A stretch of 64,000 nt of DNA from an uncultured Acidobacteriota bacterium (lineage in GTDB: Bacteria; Acidobacteriota; Blastocatellia; Pyrinomonadales; Pyrinomonadaceae), in NCBI GenBank assembly GCA_937873515.1, contig CALMYB010000013.1, forward strand, positions 248,001 to 312,000. The letters are read 5' to 3'. Positions within the stretch are counted from its first letter, which is position 1. Each line of letters begins with the position of its first letter. Shown one piece after another: positions 19,953 through 29,793 of the stretch. A program made the position numbers and the translations under genes. The notes under the pieces are model-generated. The model had not been told where the DNA came from and did not search any database. It was given only the letters and a program-made list of their open reading frames with translations.

Positions 19953-22900
19953 TTAAAAATCGAATCGAACCGTCAAGCGAATATCGCGAGCTCGATACGT
20001 GCGGCTCGGGACGAGGAATGTCGCCTGCTCTGTTGCTGACGGATTCTGATCAAAGTCAATATATTCCGAGCCGTAGCTGAAAACGGCCATATTGAAGATA
20101 TTTCCGAACTCGATCGCCGGCCGCAAACGGAAGCGGTCATTGAATTTCCACTCACGTGAGACCGAAAGGTCAAAGATATAGAGAAGCGGGCCTGTGCCGG
20201 CGTTTCTTCCTAAATTGCCTCCGCGTGAACCGATCGTCGGGAGCGAGAACTGTGACACAAGCGATGCCGGATACGGCGTTCCGGGTTCACGCCAGCGGAC
20301 ATCGCCAAGACTGCCGTTGAAGTTCGGACGGTCGGTGCTTACGTCGTTAAGGTTGCGATCAACGCCGGTTCCAAGATCGAACGGTGCCGATGTGCCGAAA
20401 CGGAAGATCGGCGAGAATCGCAGCTTGCCGAACCACGAGGGCGCCTGCAGCGTACCCGAGACCGTTATGCGATGGAGTCGGTCCTGTCGCGCGCGTGACC
20501 AATCGCCGGCAAAATCACCGTTCACCTGAGCATTTGTCGTATTGTTGAGACCGTCGTCCATCAAACGCGAGAGCGTATAGGCGACGCGCATCGAACCGTT
20601 AAAACCATAACCGAGTTTGCGGTAGCGGCCGCGAAGCTCAAGTACGAGACCCTGATAGAACGACTTACCCATCGACGAAACGCGTTCCATTTCATCAAAA
20701 TTCGGATTTGCACGCAGTGAACGGACGGCTTCAAGAGCGATGCCGACCGGGCCGCCGATCGAGTTCGACGACACGCCGTTGCTGGCATTCGTATTCGGAG
20801 TCGTTGTCGACGTGCTGGTCGTATTCAGATTGACGTAGCACGTAACGTTCACCGTCGTACCGCAAGTTGCCTGCGACGACATCGAGGTCGAAACACCGGT
20901 CGGATCCGTGTGGCTGCCGAGATAGAAAACATAGTTGCGTGTCGTGCCGTTCGCGTTCGTGAAAGTGAACGGATTAGCGACAAGCCATGCCGCGAGGTCC
21001 GCATAACCTGCCGGAGCGACCGGAGCGTTGATGTTGTATTCACGCCAGAGACGGGCCGTTCGGTTCCACGTGTAGTTCGCTTCAAAGACCCAGCCTTTTG
21101 CGACCTCACGTTCGAAGCCGATATTGAACTGATAGCTCTCGGGTATCTTCAAATTTGGATCGACCGAGCGAAGCGGATTGCCGGAACTTCCGCCGTTGAC
21201 CAAAAATCCGAGATCGGATGAGCAGGCACTGCCGCCGCACATCGCTCGTGAGATCGCAGCCTTTAGCGAAGCGACGCTCGAATAGCTCGCCGGGAAATCC
21301 TGCGCGATGCTCGCAAGAATGTTATTCCTTGCGTTGCCGGTCGTCGGGATCGAGTTCGAATCGAACTGAACAAGGCTGCCTCCCGAGTTCTGTATAAAGT
21401 CGCCGACCGTTCGCAATAGCACGCGGTTATAAACAAGCGCGGCACCAAAGCGAATGACACCCTTCCGGTCTTTGAAGGGCGACCACGCAAGGCCAAAACG
21501 CGGACCGAAATTGTTGTTGTCCTTGACCGCAGTTTCGCGCTCGTAGCGAACGCCGTAGCTCATCGTCAGGTTATCGCGCAGCCGAACTTCGTCGTTAAAG
21601 AACAAGGCCCAATACGTATTCTTCACGTCCGACGCCGTTCCAAAATTTTGGCGATAACGCGACATAACATTGTTCGAGTAGTTGTTCACATTCGAAAAGT
21701 TAAAGGTTCCGGTAGTGTCGCCAAGATCCGTTACCTTTGAGTCCACGTGCTGCGCGTCAAAGCCGAATTTGAAAAGGTGCGGCCCCCACATATGGGTTAC
21801 CGAATCTTTGATCTGATAACGCGTTTCATTCCTCGCATCCGAAAAATAGAGGTTGCTGCTCGATGTCGAGTTTCCCGCGATCAGCGTCTGAACGCGGTTC
21901 TCGATCGGATTGCGATAGCTGACGAGGATAACAGGGGCTGTCGGATTATCGGTCTGATAGTTCGGCGAATATTTTGACCATTGGAAACCGAAATCGTTGA
22001 CCGTATGGGCACCAAAACGGTGAATATCGCGAACGTTATACGCGTCGGTATTGATATTCTTTGCCTGCAGCGAATCCTCGAGGCGTGTCGTCGAAGCTCC
22101 GGAGGTGCGGCGGTTCGTCTTGCGCCCGAACTGCCAGCCGAAGGTCAGGTCGTTATTATTCGTAAGCTTATGATCAAAACGCGCGGTAACGATGTGGCCG
22201 AGGTTCGGCGTCGGGACCAGAAGACTGAATCCCTGCACGGCCCCAACGTTCGCCGGACACGGCGGTGCCGGTGAGCCGGATGTATCGCAATATTGACCGG
22301 AGCCGGTCGGCGACGGCAGCGTGAAATGCGGATTCGGGATCACGGGCAGGAACGTGTCTATGAACGTCGTGTCCTGGAAATTCTGATACTCGTAAGACAC
22401 AAAGAAGAACGTCCGATTCTTGCCGTTATAAACTTTCGGGATCGACAGCGGGCCGCCAAACGTAAAACCGGGATTGTATTGCGAGAAAGGAAGGCGATCG
22501 TAGCCGCGGCTGTTGTTGTACCACGAGTTTGCGTTGAGACGTGCGTCTTTGAAGGTCATATATGCACGGCCGCGGTATTTGTTCGTTCCGCCGCGTGTTG
22601 TCATGTTCACGCGTCCACCGGAAGCACGTCCATATTCGGCCGAGAACTGATTGCGGATCACCTGGACTTCGCTGATCGCGTCGAGCGACGGCTGAAAACG
22701 GTCGCGCGCCGAACGATCGTCGTTGTTGTCAAAGCCGTCGATCGTGATGTTGTTCGAATACGACGCACCGCCGGAGATCGTGAAATTACCTTGTTCAAGA
22801 GGCGTACTGCGTGGATTTGAATTGCGGTCTTCCGCAAGGTCGCTGGTCGAGAGAGCTTCTTCGGAGGTTCCGCCGACAGCGAGAACGAGGTCGAGCGGGT

Positions 22901-23372
22901 TTCGCGAATTATTAGGAAGTTCTTCGATCTCGCGTTCGGTCAGCGTGCTGCCGACGACCGTACGCGAAGTATCGACGTCGAGGACAGACTCGGGGTCGGC
23001 GGTCACGGTCGTTTCGACCGCAACACCGGCGAGAGCGAGTTTGAAGTCCTGCTGAACGCGTTTGCCGGCGATCATCGCGAGTTCAGGCGTCTCCGTGACG
23101 CCAAAACCGGAGGCCGTCGCCGTCAGCTTGTACTTGCCCGGATCAAGCGCAAGGAACTGATAGCGGCCGTCATCGTTGGTCGTGGCCGTTAGTTCCTTGC
23201 CGTTGGTTGTCTCCTTGATCGTAACGGTCGCACCGACCACGGCGAGGCCGTTCGGGTCGGTAACTACACCTGAAACTGCCACGTGGTCAAGATCCTGACC
23301 GAGCGTAAGGACCGACAACATCAAAACGAGCGCCGCTGTGAGCAGGCCGTAAACCGCAAATCTGCTATGCAT
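19953..23372 (-). CDS. Oar-type TonB-dependent outer-membrane receptor
   Basis: A 1139-aa outer-membrane protein with a signal peptide (residues 1-25). Residues about 32-115 form a carboxypeptidase-regulatory-like (CarboxypepD_reg) Ig-type domain with VSGVVTDPNGLAVVGATVTI. Then follows a TonB plug (about 125-260) containing ITIDGFDNNDDRSAR and a C-terminal beta-barrel ending in Phe (RLTVRFDF), as needed for barrel assembly. This architecture is the Oar-like receptor group greatly expanded in Acidobacteriota, thought to import oligosaccharides or peptides. The ligand is not predictable from sequence. It has its own intrinsic terminator, and is paralogous to the receptor at 44903-48469. Confidence 0.92.
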   Translation of the reverse strand: MHSRFAVYGLLTAALVLMLSVLTLGQDLDHVAVSGVVTDPNGLAVVGATVTIKETTNGKELTATTNDDGRYQFLALDPGKYKLTATASGFGVTETPELAMIAGKRVQQDFKLALAGVAVETTVTADPESVLDVDTSRTVVGSTLTEREIEELPNNSRNPLDLVLAVGGTSEEALSTSDLAEDRNSNPRSTPLEQGNFTISGGASYSNNITIDGFDNNDDRSARDRFQPSLDAISEVQVIRNQFSAEYGRASGGRVNMTTRGGTNKYRGRAYMTFKDARLNANSWYNNSRGYDRLPFSQYNPGFTFGGPLSIPKVYNGKNRTFFFVSYEYQNFQDTTFIDTFLPVIPNPHFTLPSPTGSGQYCDTSGSPAPPCPANVGAVQGFSLLVPTPNLGHIVTARFDHKLTNNNDLTFGWQFGRKTNRRTSGASTTRLEDSLQAKNINTDAYNVRDIHRFGAHTVNDFGFQWSKYSPNYQTDNPTAPVILVSYRNPIENRVQTLIAGNSTSSSNLYFSDARNETRYQIKDSVTHMWGPHLFKFGFDAQHVDSKVTDLGDTTGTFNFSNVNNYSNNVMSRYRQNFGTASDVKNTYWALFFNDEVRLRDNLTMSYGVRYERETAVKDNNNFGPRFGLAWSPFKDRKGVIRFGAALVYNRVLLRTVGDFIQNSGGSLVQFDSNSIPTTGNARNNILASIAQDFPASYSSVASLKAAISRAMCGGSACSSDLGFLVNGGSSGNPLRSVDPNLKIPESYQFNIGFEREVAKGWVFEANYTWNRTARLWREYNINAPVAPAGYADLAAWLVANPFTFTNANGTTRNYVFYLGSHTDPTGVSTSMSSQATCGTTVNVTCYVNLNTTSTSTTTPNTNASNGVSSNSIGGPVGIALEAVRSLRANPNFDEMERVSSMGKSFYQGLVLELRGRYRKLGYGFNGSMRVAYTLSRLMDDGLNNTTNAQVNGDFAGDWSRARQDRLHRITVSGTLQAPSWFGKLRFSPIFRFGTSAPFDLGTGVDRNLNDVSTDRPNFNGSLGDVRWREPGTPYPASLVSQFSLPTIGSRGGNLGRNAGTGPLLYIFDLSVSREWKFNDRFRLRPAIEFGNIFNMAVFSYGSEYIDFDQNPSATEQATFLVPSRTYRARDIRLTVRFDF

Positions 23373-23534
23373 TCAACAAAATCTCCTAGAACCTTTGGGA
23401 TAAAATGGATGGTGTAATGCTAGCGGAAAAGAGGTCCAAAATCAAAGAAATCAGCGCGAATTAAGCCAAGCGCAACATTCTGGTACCGCTCAGACCAAAA
23501 GCCAAGCGGGAAGGTTCTTCGAGATCTGGCGGGT

Positions 23535-23918
23535 TCATCCGTGGAACTCGGTCCGTCGATGACGCGAAACGGTGATCAATGCACTAGAGCTTTTTTCGCT
23601 TTCATCTTTCCGCACGAACTCACCCGCGTGCGTTCGCAGATACTCAAAAAAGCGTTCAAATTCCCGCTGCATCTCGTCCATCTTCGACCGCATATTGAGA
23701 ATGATCTCGACTCCCGCAAGGTTCACGCCGAGATCGCGGGTGAGAGACAAGATGACCTCAAGCTGTTCAAGATCGGAGTCAGAATAGAGGCGCGTGTTGC
23801 CGTCCGAACGCGACGGCTTCAAAAGCCCCTCGCGTTCGTACAGCCTGAGCGTCTGCGGATGTATCTCGTACTGCTCCGCCACAGCACTGATCGTATATGT
23901 CTTTACGCGCTTCTTCAT
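23535..23918 (-). CDS. hspR: MerR-family heat-shock repressor HspR
   Basis: A 127-aa MerR-type regulator with an N-terminal winged helix (TYTISAVAEQYEIHPQTLRLYEREGLL, residues 8-34) and RLYSDSDLEQLEVI, the rest being a short coiled-coil without the ligand domain of larger MerR proteins. This size, sequence and place after dnaK/dnaJ match HspR, which with DnaK as co-repressor binds HAIR sites upstream of chaperone genes. A HAIR-like site is seen upstream of dnaK (27670-27690). It is the last gene of the group, 56 bp after the four-helix-bundle gene. Confidence 0.9.
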   Translation of the reverse strand: MKKRVKTYTISAVAEQYEIHPQTLRLYEREGLLKPSRSDGNTRLYSDSDLEQLEVILSLTRDLGVNLAGVEIILNMRSKMDEMQREFERFFEYLRTHAGEFVRKDESEKSSSALITVSRHRRTEFHG

Positions 23919-23974
23919 ACCAAAATGAGTTGCAGAGTTGCAGAGTTTCGGAGTGCCGGAGTTATGTCGATCGC

Positions 23975-24346
23975 TTAGCTTCGCTCCTCGCGTAGATATC
24001 GTGACAACGCCAAAGTCATTCGGGATATTTCCGTTAGAGAACCGTATAACTCTTCAAAAACCGATTCCTCAATATACTTTAGTCCCTTGGCGATATGGAG
24101 ATGTGATTGAACCTCTGCCGCAGACCCTCGCGCTAAGTTAAGGAAATTCGCAAACTCGGAGTTCGTCCTTCTACCGTGACCTTCGGCAATGTTTGCCATC
24201 ACGGAAACCGACGCCCGCCGAATTTGGTCTCTAAGTCCAAAATCTTTCGAAAAATTTCCGGCAGACGTTGCCCTGTAGACACTTAGGGTTACATCGTAGG
24301 CTTTTTGCCATGCCTTTATTTCTTCAAAACTATTGAACTTGGCCAT
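23975..24346 (-). CDS. Four-helix-bundle protein (S23/IVP family)
   Basis: A 123-aa protein of the four-helix-bundle family often encoded in 23S rRNA intervening sequences (TIGR02436). The signatures are WQKAYDVTLSVYRAT, LRDQIRRASVSVMANIAEGHGR and the C-terminal RYLREE. Members form pentamers; a molecular role is not established. It sits 7 bp after dnaJ and before hspR, in the heat-shock operon, where I would not expect it. Its base composition is visibly lower in GC than dnaJ and dnaK, pointing to later insertion. A tandem gagttgca repeat (23930-23950) lies between it and hspR. Confidence 0.88.
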   Translation of the reverse strand: MAKFNSFEEIKAWQKAYDVTLSVYRATSAGNFSKDFGLRDQIRRASVSVMANIAEGHGRRTNSEFANFLNLARGSAAEVQSHLHIAKGLKYIEESVFEELYGSLTEISRMTLALSRYLREERS

Positions 24347-24353
24347 TCGACTC

Positions 24354-25517
24354 CTACTCCAGTCCGATCGTCTTCCTCGGATTTTCGGGGTTCGATTTCT
24401 CGAACTGTCTCAAGATCTCTTTCGTCTCTTCCGAGATGACCTTCGGGAGCGTGATCTTTACTTCGATGAACTGATCGCCGCGAAGTTTCGGGTTGCGAAG
24501 GCTCGGGAAGCCGCGTTCACGCAGCCTGAACTTTTGCCCTGACTCAGTTCCCGGCGGGATCTTCAGCGAGGCCTTGCCTTCGGCAGTCGGGACTTCGATG
24601 CGCGTTCCGAGAGCTGCCTCCGGCACCGTGATCGGAACGGTGACATAGATGTTCTCGCCCTTGCGTTCAAGGAATTTGTGCTTCCCGACATTCGTAACGA
24701 TAAAGAGATCGCCCGGTTCCGCACCAAGCCGCCCGCCATGACCCTTTTTCGGCACGCGCACTCGCGAACCTGTATCGACGCCCGCAGGGATCTTTACCTT
24801 CACCTGTTCGCTCTTCGGCGTCGTTCCCTTGCCGTGGCAAAGCGAGCAAGGTTCGCGGCGGCGTCCGGTACCTTCACAGTCCGGGCATGCTTGCGAAAAC
24901 TGCAGCCTTCCGCCCGTTCGCATGACTTGGCCCGTCCCTTTGCACGTCGGGCAAGTGACGACGGGACCGCCCGTGTCACCGGCGCCCTGACAACGCGAAC
25001 ATTGCTCAGAGCGGTTTACCGTGATGTTCGTAGTAAGGCCGGTAAAAGCTTCATCAAAACTCAGCGCGAGCGGTATCTCGATATCGCGTCCGCGTTTTGG
25101 GACGGCACGCGGAGGCTCCGGCTGCGCTCTTGATGAACTGCCGCCGAATAGATCTGAGAAGATATCCCGAAAGCTGCCGGACCCGCTGCTCGTTCCACCG
25201 CCGGAGAAATCGAACCCTGAGAAATCGAATCCTCCCGCGGGCGCACCTTGGCTCGGGCCGCCTGCGGTCGCAAAAGGCGAATCGGGATCGAGGTTGTCCG
25301 CATAGTAGCCAAAGCGGTCAAAGACCTTTCGCTTCTTCGCGTCAGAAAGCACGTCATTCGCTTCCTGTATGTCTTTGAACTTCTCTTCGGCCGCCTTATC
25401 ATTCGGATTCACGTCCGGGTGATATTTGCGCGCCAACCGCCGATACGCCTTCTTGATCTCGTCAGCGCTCGCGCTCTTTTTAACCCCTAGTATTTGGTAA
25501 TAATCCTTTTTCGCCAT
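24354..25517 (-). CDS. dnaJ: Chaperone DnaJ (Hsp40)
   Basis: A 387-aa type I J-protein that stimulates DnaK ATPase and presents substrates. It has an N-terminal J domain with KYHPDVN (HPD motif), a Gly/Phe/Ser-rich linker (residues about 83-130), four zinc-finger CxxCxGxG repeats ([32 protein letters not shown]) and a C-terminal substrate-binding domain. All zinc-binding cysteines are intact. It follows dnaK by 134 bp containing an intrinsic terminator, so dnaJ expression probably depends on read-through or a separate promoter. No grpE gene is present between them. Confidence 0.97.
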   Translation of the reverse strand: MAKKDYYQILGVKKSASADEIKKAYRRLARKYHPDVNPNDKAAEEKFKDIQEANDVLSDAKKRKVFDRFGYYADNLDPDSPFATAGGPSQGAPAGGFDFSGFDFSGGGTSSGSGSFRDIFSDLFGGSSSRAQPEPPRAVPKRGRDIEIPLALSFDEAFTGLTTNITVNRSEQCSRCQGAGDTGGPVVTCPTCKGTGQVMRTGGRLQFSQACPDCEGTGRRREPCSLCHGKGTTPKSEQVKVKIPAGVDTGSRVRVPKKGHGGRLGAEPGDLFIVTNVGKHKFLERKGENIYVTVPITVPEAALGTRIEVPTAEGKASLKIPPGTESGQKFRLRERGFPSLRNPKLRGDQFIEVKITLPKVISEETKEILRQFEKSNPENPRKTIGLE

Positions 25518-25586
25518 TTAGGTTGATCGAATCCCAAGCAACAGCCCATCGCCGCAAAACAAGTGTAAGCCTTATCGCGAGCAACG

Positions 25587-25628
25587 AAAAACGGCGGCCA
25601 GTGAGCGAGGAAGCCCGACTGTCCGCCG
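25587..25628 (-). terminator. Intrinsic terminator between dnaK and dnaJ
   Basis: On the minus strand CGGCGGACAGT and ACTGGCCGCCG pair over 11 bp with one mismatch, loop of 15 nt, followed by TTTTT. It is just after the dnaK stop and could attenuate dnaJ and the genes beyond. Confidence 0.7.
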
Positions 25629-25651
25629 CTCACCGACCTCAAGCCATCTTG

Positions 25652-27592
25652 TTAGTTCTTGTTCTCGTCTTCGACATCGACGTATTCCGCGTCGATGACG
25701 TCGCCTTCATCTGAGCCGGCAGCGGAACTGCCATCACCCGAAGCCGATGCAGACGATGCCTGTTCGCTCGATGCAGCATCACCGCCCGCCGCACCTTGCT
25801 GACTGTAAAGAACCTCAGCGAGCTTGTGCGACGAAGTTTGCAGTTTCTCGAACGCATTGTTCATCGCGTCCACATCATCGCCTGAAAGTGCCGTCTTTGC
25901 TTCTGCGATCGCAGATTCGATATCGGAGGCCGCCGAAGCATCGAGCTTGTCCTTGTTCTCGCCGAGCGTTTTCTCGACGCTGTAAACGAGTCCATCGAGA
26001 CGGTTTCGTGCTTCGATAGAAGCCTTCTTCTTCTCGTCCTCCGCGGAGTGTGATTCGGCGTCCTTCATCATCTTGTCGATCTCTTCTTTTGAGAGGCCGC
26101 TGGATGCCGTGATCGTGATCTTCTGTTCGCGGCCCGTGCCGATGTCCTTTGCGGAAACGTTCACGATGCCGTTAGCGTCGATGTCGAATGTGACTTCGAC
26201 CTGAGGCACGCCACGCGGTGCAGGCGGAATACCGACTAGGTGGAATTTACCTAAGGTCTTGTTGTCTGCCGCCATCGGCCTTTCGCCCTGCAGAACGTGA
26301 ACCTCGACCGAGGTCTGGTTGTCAGAAGCGGTTGAGAACACCTCCGATTTTCGCGTCGGGATCGTCGTATTCTTCTGGATCATCGGTGTCGCGACACCGC
26401 CAAGTGTCTCGATGCCGAGCGAAAGCGGCGTAACGTCGAGAAGCAAAATGTCCGTCTTCTCGCCGCCAAGCACACCTGCCTGAACCGCGGCACCAAGGGC
26501 CACAACTTCATCCGGGTTCACCGATTTGTTCGAGTCCTTGCCGAAGTATTCCTTGACCATCTCCTGGACCTTCGGAATGCGCGTCGAACCGCCGACGAGA
26601 ACGACCTCTTGAATGTCCTTTGCGGAAAGCCCCGCGTCCTTGATCGCCTGTTCAACGGGCGGCATAAGCTTCTTAAGAACCGGCTCTGCCAACGCCTCGA
26701 ACTTCGCTCGTGTGAGCTTCATCACTAGATGCTTCGGCCCGCTCGCATCGGCAGTGATGAACGGAAGGTTGATCTCCGTCTCCATCGCGCTCGATAGCTC
26801 GACCTTTGCCTTCTCCGCAGCTTCTTTTAGCCGCTGAAGCGCCATCTTGTCGTTGTGCAGGTCGATACCCTGATCCTTCTTGAACTCGTCGATGATCCAG
26901 CCGACCAGAACTTCGTCAACGTCGTCACCGCCAAGATGTGTGTCGCCGTTCGTCGATTTCACTTCGACAACGCCTTCGCCGACCTCTAGGATCGAGATAT
27001 CGAACGTGCCGCCGCCAAAGTCGAACACGGCGATCGTCTCGTCCTTTTTCTTATCAAGGCCATAAGCCAATGCCGCGGCCGTCGGTTCGTTGACGATACG
27101 CAACACTTCGAGGCCTGCGATCTTGCCCGCGTCCTTGGTCGCCTGACGCTGTGCGTCGTTAAAGTAAGCCGGAACCGTGATAACGGCCTGTTCGACCTTC
27201 GAGCCGAGATAGTCTTCGGCTGACTGCTTCAATTTCTGAAGGATCATCGCCGCAACTTCCGGTGGGCTGTACTGCTTGCCCTCGGCCGTGATGCGTACGT
27301 CGCCGTTGCCCGCCTTTTCGACCTTATAAGGAACCTGCTTGATCTCGTCCGACACCTCGTCGAACTTGCGGCCCATAAAACGCTTGATCGAATAAAGCGT
27401 GTTCTCAGGGTTCGTAACTGCCTGCCGCTTCGCGACCTGGCCGACAAGACGGTTGCCGTCCTTTGTAAATGCGACGACAGAAGGCGTCGTACGCCCGCCC
27501 TCGCTGTTTGTAATAACGACGGGTTCGCCGCCCTCCATGACCGCTACTACCGAGTTCGTTGTACCGAGGTCAATACCGATGATCTTGCCCAT
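25652..27592 (-). CDS. dnaK: Chaperone DnaK (Hsp70)
   Basis: A 646-aa Hsp70 ATPase. It starts [18 protein letters not shown], the typical phosphate-1 loop, and carries [13 protein letters not shown]-type ([14 protein letters not shown]), [10 protein letters not shown] and [14 protein letters not shown] signatures, a substrate-binding domain and a Ser/Ala/Gly-rich tail ending [18 protein letters not shown]. Length is normal. The start at 27592 is set by homology; the in-frame ATG/alternative 14 codons upstream adds no family sequence. In HspR systems DnaK itself acts as corepressor, giving feedback on the operon. A promoter and a HAIR-like operator precede the gene. Confidence 0.98.
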   Translation of the reverse strand: MGKIIGIDLGTTNSVVAVMEGGEPVVITNSEGGRTTPSVVAFTKDGNRLVGQVAKRQAVTNPENTLYSIKRFMGRKFDEVSDEIKQVPYKVEKAGNGDVRITAEGKQYSPPEVAAMILQKLKQSAEDYLGSKVEQAVITVPAYFNDAQRQATKDAGKIAGLEVLRIVNEPTAAALAYGLDKKKDETIAVFDFGGGTFDISILEVGEGVVEVKSTNGDTHLGGDDVDEVLVGWIIDEFKKDQGIDLHNDKMALQRLKEAAEKAKVELSSAMETEINLPFITADASGPKHLVMKLTRAKFEALAEPVLKKLMPPVEQAIKDAGLSAKDIQEVVLVGGSTRIPKVQEMVKEYFGKDSNKSVNPDEVVALGAAVQAGVLGGEKTDILLLDVTPLSLGIETLGGVATPMIQKNTTIPTRKSEVFSTASDNQTSVEVHVLQGERPMAADNKTLGKFHLVGIPPAPRGVPQVEVTFDIDANGIVNVSAKDIGTGREQKITITASSGLSKEEIDKMMKDAESHSAEDEKKKASIEARNRLDGLVYSVEKTLGENKDKLDASAASDIESAIAEAKTALSGDDVDAMNNAFEKLQTSSHKLAEVLYSQQGAAGGDAASSEQASSASASGDGSSAAGSDEGDVIDAEYVDVEDENKN

Positions 27593-27660
27593 ATTTTTAT
27601 CTCTCCAAACAATATAAGTGCGTGCTCCCGACAAAATACAGTCAACTTGAGCATTTATAG

Positions 27661-27690
27661 ATGATAAAGGTTGAGTGTGTTGTTGTCAAG
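27661..27690 (-). promoter_or_regulatory. dnaK promoter with HAIR-like HspR operator
   Basis: On the minus strand TTGACA (27684-27689) and TATCAT (27661-27666) are separated by exactly 17 bp, a very good sigma70-type promoter. Overlapping it is CTTGACA-N7-ACTCAAC (27670-27690), which fits the HAIR consensus CTTGAGT-N7-ACTCAAG at 5/7 and 6/7 positions. The site covers the -35 box and spacer, so HspR binding would block polymerase. A lone half-site GCTCAAG lies further downstream in the leader, toward the dnaK start. Confidence 0.75.
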
Positions 27691-27704
27691 TTTATTTCGT
27701 CGGG

Positions 27705-27741
27705 AAAAAAGGCCGCCGGGCCCCTTGAAGAGACCGGCGGC
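27705..27741 (-). terminator. Intrinsic terminator of the FG-GAP protein gene
   Basis: An 8-bp perfect GC stem GCCGCCGG / CCGGCGGC (27734-27741 and 27712-27719) is followed by CTTTTTT on the minus strand, after the stop at 27766. It isolates the gene from dnaK's promoter. Confidence 0.9.
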
Positions 27742-27765
27742 GGCAAAGGTAGCCTGGAGGGCTAG

Positions 27766-29574
27766 CTACTGAAGTATGTAGGCACTTGGGATCGGCTTAT
27801 CGGTTGCGAGGCCGTAGTTCACCACGCCGAAACCGGCCGTTGTGCGGTTCAGATACCAGACGCCGCCGCGATAGACGGCCGTGTCCGCCTTGCCGTCGCC
27901 GTCATAATCGGCGGGCACGAACGTGTCGCTCGCAAGGCCCCAGTTGTCGTAGCGGATCTGGCCGTTCAAGGACTGCAGTATGTACCAGGTTGCATTGGAC
28001 GGGCGGAATACGGCAGCATCCGCCTCTCCATCGCCGTCGAAATCACCTCGTATAGGCTTGTCTCCGCTGGTTCCAAAAGGCACATATGTAATGTTGCCGT
28101 TCGGGTTATTCAGCGATCCGCGATAGTAGAAATGGCTCTGTGCACTGTCGCGGAAGACCGCAGGCTCTGCCTTTCCGTCGCCGTCCAAATCACCGACCAT
28201 CAGCTTGTCACCTGCAAGGCCGAAGTTGTCGATCTTCATCGTACCGTCCGAACTGTTAAGGATATAGAAGTTGCCTTCGGACTCACGCCAAACGGCAATG
28301 TCCGACTTTCCGTCGCCGTCATAGTCGGCAGGAGCGAGCTTGTCGGTCGAGATGCCCCATTGAGCGGCCGCGGATCCCGCTGTCGATTGGTTCAAATACC
28401 ACAGACCGTTCGATGTCCGGAATACGCTTGTGTCCGCTTTCCCGTCGCCGTCAAAATCGAATGCTGTTTCGGCAGGTGTCGCTGGCGTCGAGTATTGAGC
28501 CGGCAGGAACCTTGCGGAACCCGTCCCGCCGTTGTCCGATGATGCACTGACGGGGAGGAACGACGATTGTGCACCTGCGTTCGTAAATGGCGCTCTGATA
28601 AGCACGTTCTTTGTATTCGACACACATTCTGAGAGGATCGCTGTCGAGCTGTCAGCAGAAAAACCTATGTCGGCACAACCGGTGTAGTTTGCAGGCATCT
28701 GGAGCGTCTCTCCTGTGGAAGTCGCGTCGAACGGTGCGTACAGCGTGCGGACGATGTGATCAAACGGGGTGTTGACAACATAGATGAGCTCTTGCCCGTC
28801 CGGAGCGATCGCCGCGGCAACGAGGCCGGTATTACCCGACCTTTCCACGGGTGTCGATGTCGCGCTGAAAGGTGCGGTATAGATCAAGAACCGTGAACCC
28901 ACCGACAGTTGGTGAGTTACGATCAGCGTGTTGCCATCCGGAGTGATATCGATGGATCCGATCGCACTGAGCGCGTATGGAATGTTGAATGTTTCCGCGG
29001 TGTAAGGCGCGTCCAGCACAGAGATACCCAGTTGCGTCCGGACAAAAAGCCGGCCATTGCTGTCCATTACGGCGGCGCGAATCAAGGCTGGCGCTGTGCC
29101 TGACAATGTCGCTGTCGTAACTGTTGAACTCGAATTGAACGGCGCATGGATCGCACAGACCTTTGTTCCGGAGGCGATGACCGCGTAATCGCCTTGAGGC
29201 GAGACGACAAGTGGTGTCTCAAAGGACGAGCCAACACCCGAGCAGCCGAAGGGAAGCACGATCGTTGAAAGAAGCGTTCCGGTCGAAGGCTGTATGACAA
29301 AAACCTGTGAAAGCCCACCATCGACGACCAGGGCGGCATCGTTGCCGAAGAACGCGATGGCCTCGGGATTGGCATTTGCCGGAAAGCCCGTCGTCAAAGT
29401 CTGGGCTGCCGGATTCCCGACCGGGTCGCTGAAGGTTACGGCTTGTCGGCTGGCTGTGCTTGTTGTAACGACCAAGGCCGTCGGCGGAAGACCGAAAGCA
29501 CTGATCGCAAGAATGAACACAGAAAAAGCAAGGATGGCGATCCTCGCCGTTTTGAGAGTGTGTTTTGATTTCAT
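27766..29574 (-). CDS. Exported FG-GAP/VCBS repeat protein
   Basis: A 602-aa exported protein with a long signal peptide (residues 1-28). The N-terminal two-thirds (about 30-365) is made of recurring beta-propeller-like blades without an obvious catalytic site. The C-terminal third carries five FG-GAP-type repeats with calcium-binding D-x-D-G-D-G loops (FDFDGDGKADTSVFR, YDGDGKSDIAVWR, LDGDGKAEPAVFR, FDGDGEADAAVFR, YDGDGKADTAVYR). Such proteins act at the cell surface in adhesion or polymer binding. It has its own terminator and stands alone between the chaperone operon and the ECF/kinase genes. Ligand unknown. Confidence 0.87.
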   Translation of the reverse strand: MKSKHTLKTARIAILAFSVFILAISAFGLPPTALVVTTSTASRQAVTFSDPVGNPAAQTLTTGFPANANPEAIAFFGNDAALVVDGGLSQVFVIQPSTGTLLSTIVLPFGCSGVGSSFETPLVVSPQGDYAVIASGTKVCAIHAPFNSSSTVTTATLSGTAPALIRAAVMDSNGRLFVRTQLGISVLDAPYTAETFNIPYALSAIGSIDITPDGNTLIVTHQLSVGSRFLIYTAPFSATSTPVERSGNTGLVAAAIAPDGQELIYVVNTPFDHIVRTLYAPFDATSTGETLQMPANYTGCADIGFSADSSTAILSECVSNTKNVLIRAPFTNAGAQSSFLPVSASSDNGGTGSARFLPAQYSTPATPAETAFDFDGDGKADTSVFRTSNGLWYLNQSTAGSAAAQWGISTDKLAPADYDGDGKSDIAVWRESEGNFYILNSSDGTMKIDNFGLAGDKLMVGDLDGDGKAEPAVFRDSAQSHFYYRGSLNNPNGNITYVPFGTSGDKPIRGDFDGDGEADAAVFRPSNATWYILQSLNGQIRYDNWGLASDTFVPADYDGDGKADTAVYRGGVWYLNRTTAGFGVVNYGLATDKPIPSAYILQ

Positions 29575-29793
29575 CGTAAAATATCACCATGCTGTTTCTT
29601 CCGAGCGAACTTCTCTGAGTTCATCTTGATACCGGTCGGGAGCAATGGTGTTCCTCTATCTCTATGTGCGAAAAATAGCGATAAAAGGCGACAGATATGT
29701 AAAAGGAATCCTGAGAAGTCTCTACATTTGCGGTAATATTGCAGTAAGATTGCCTATAACCCAATTTCCTGGATACAACATCGAGAACCGTCT

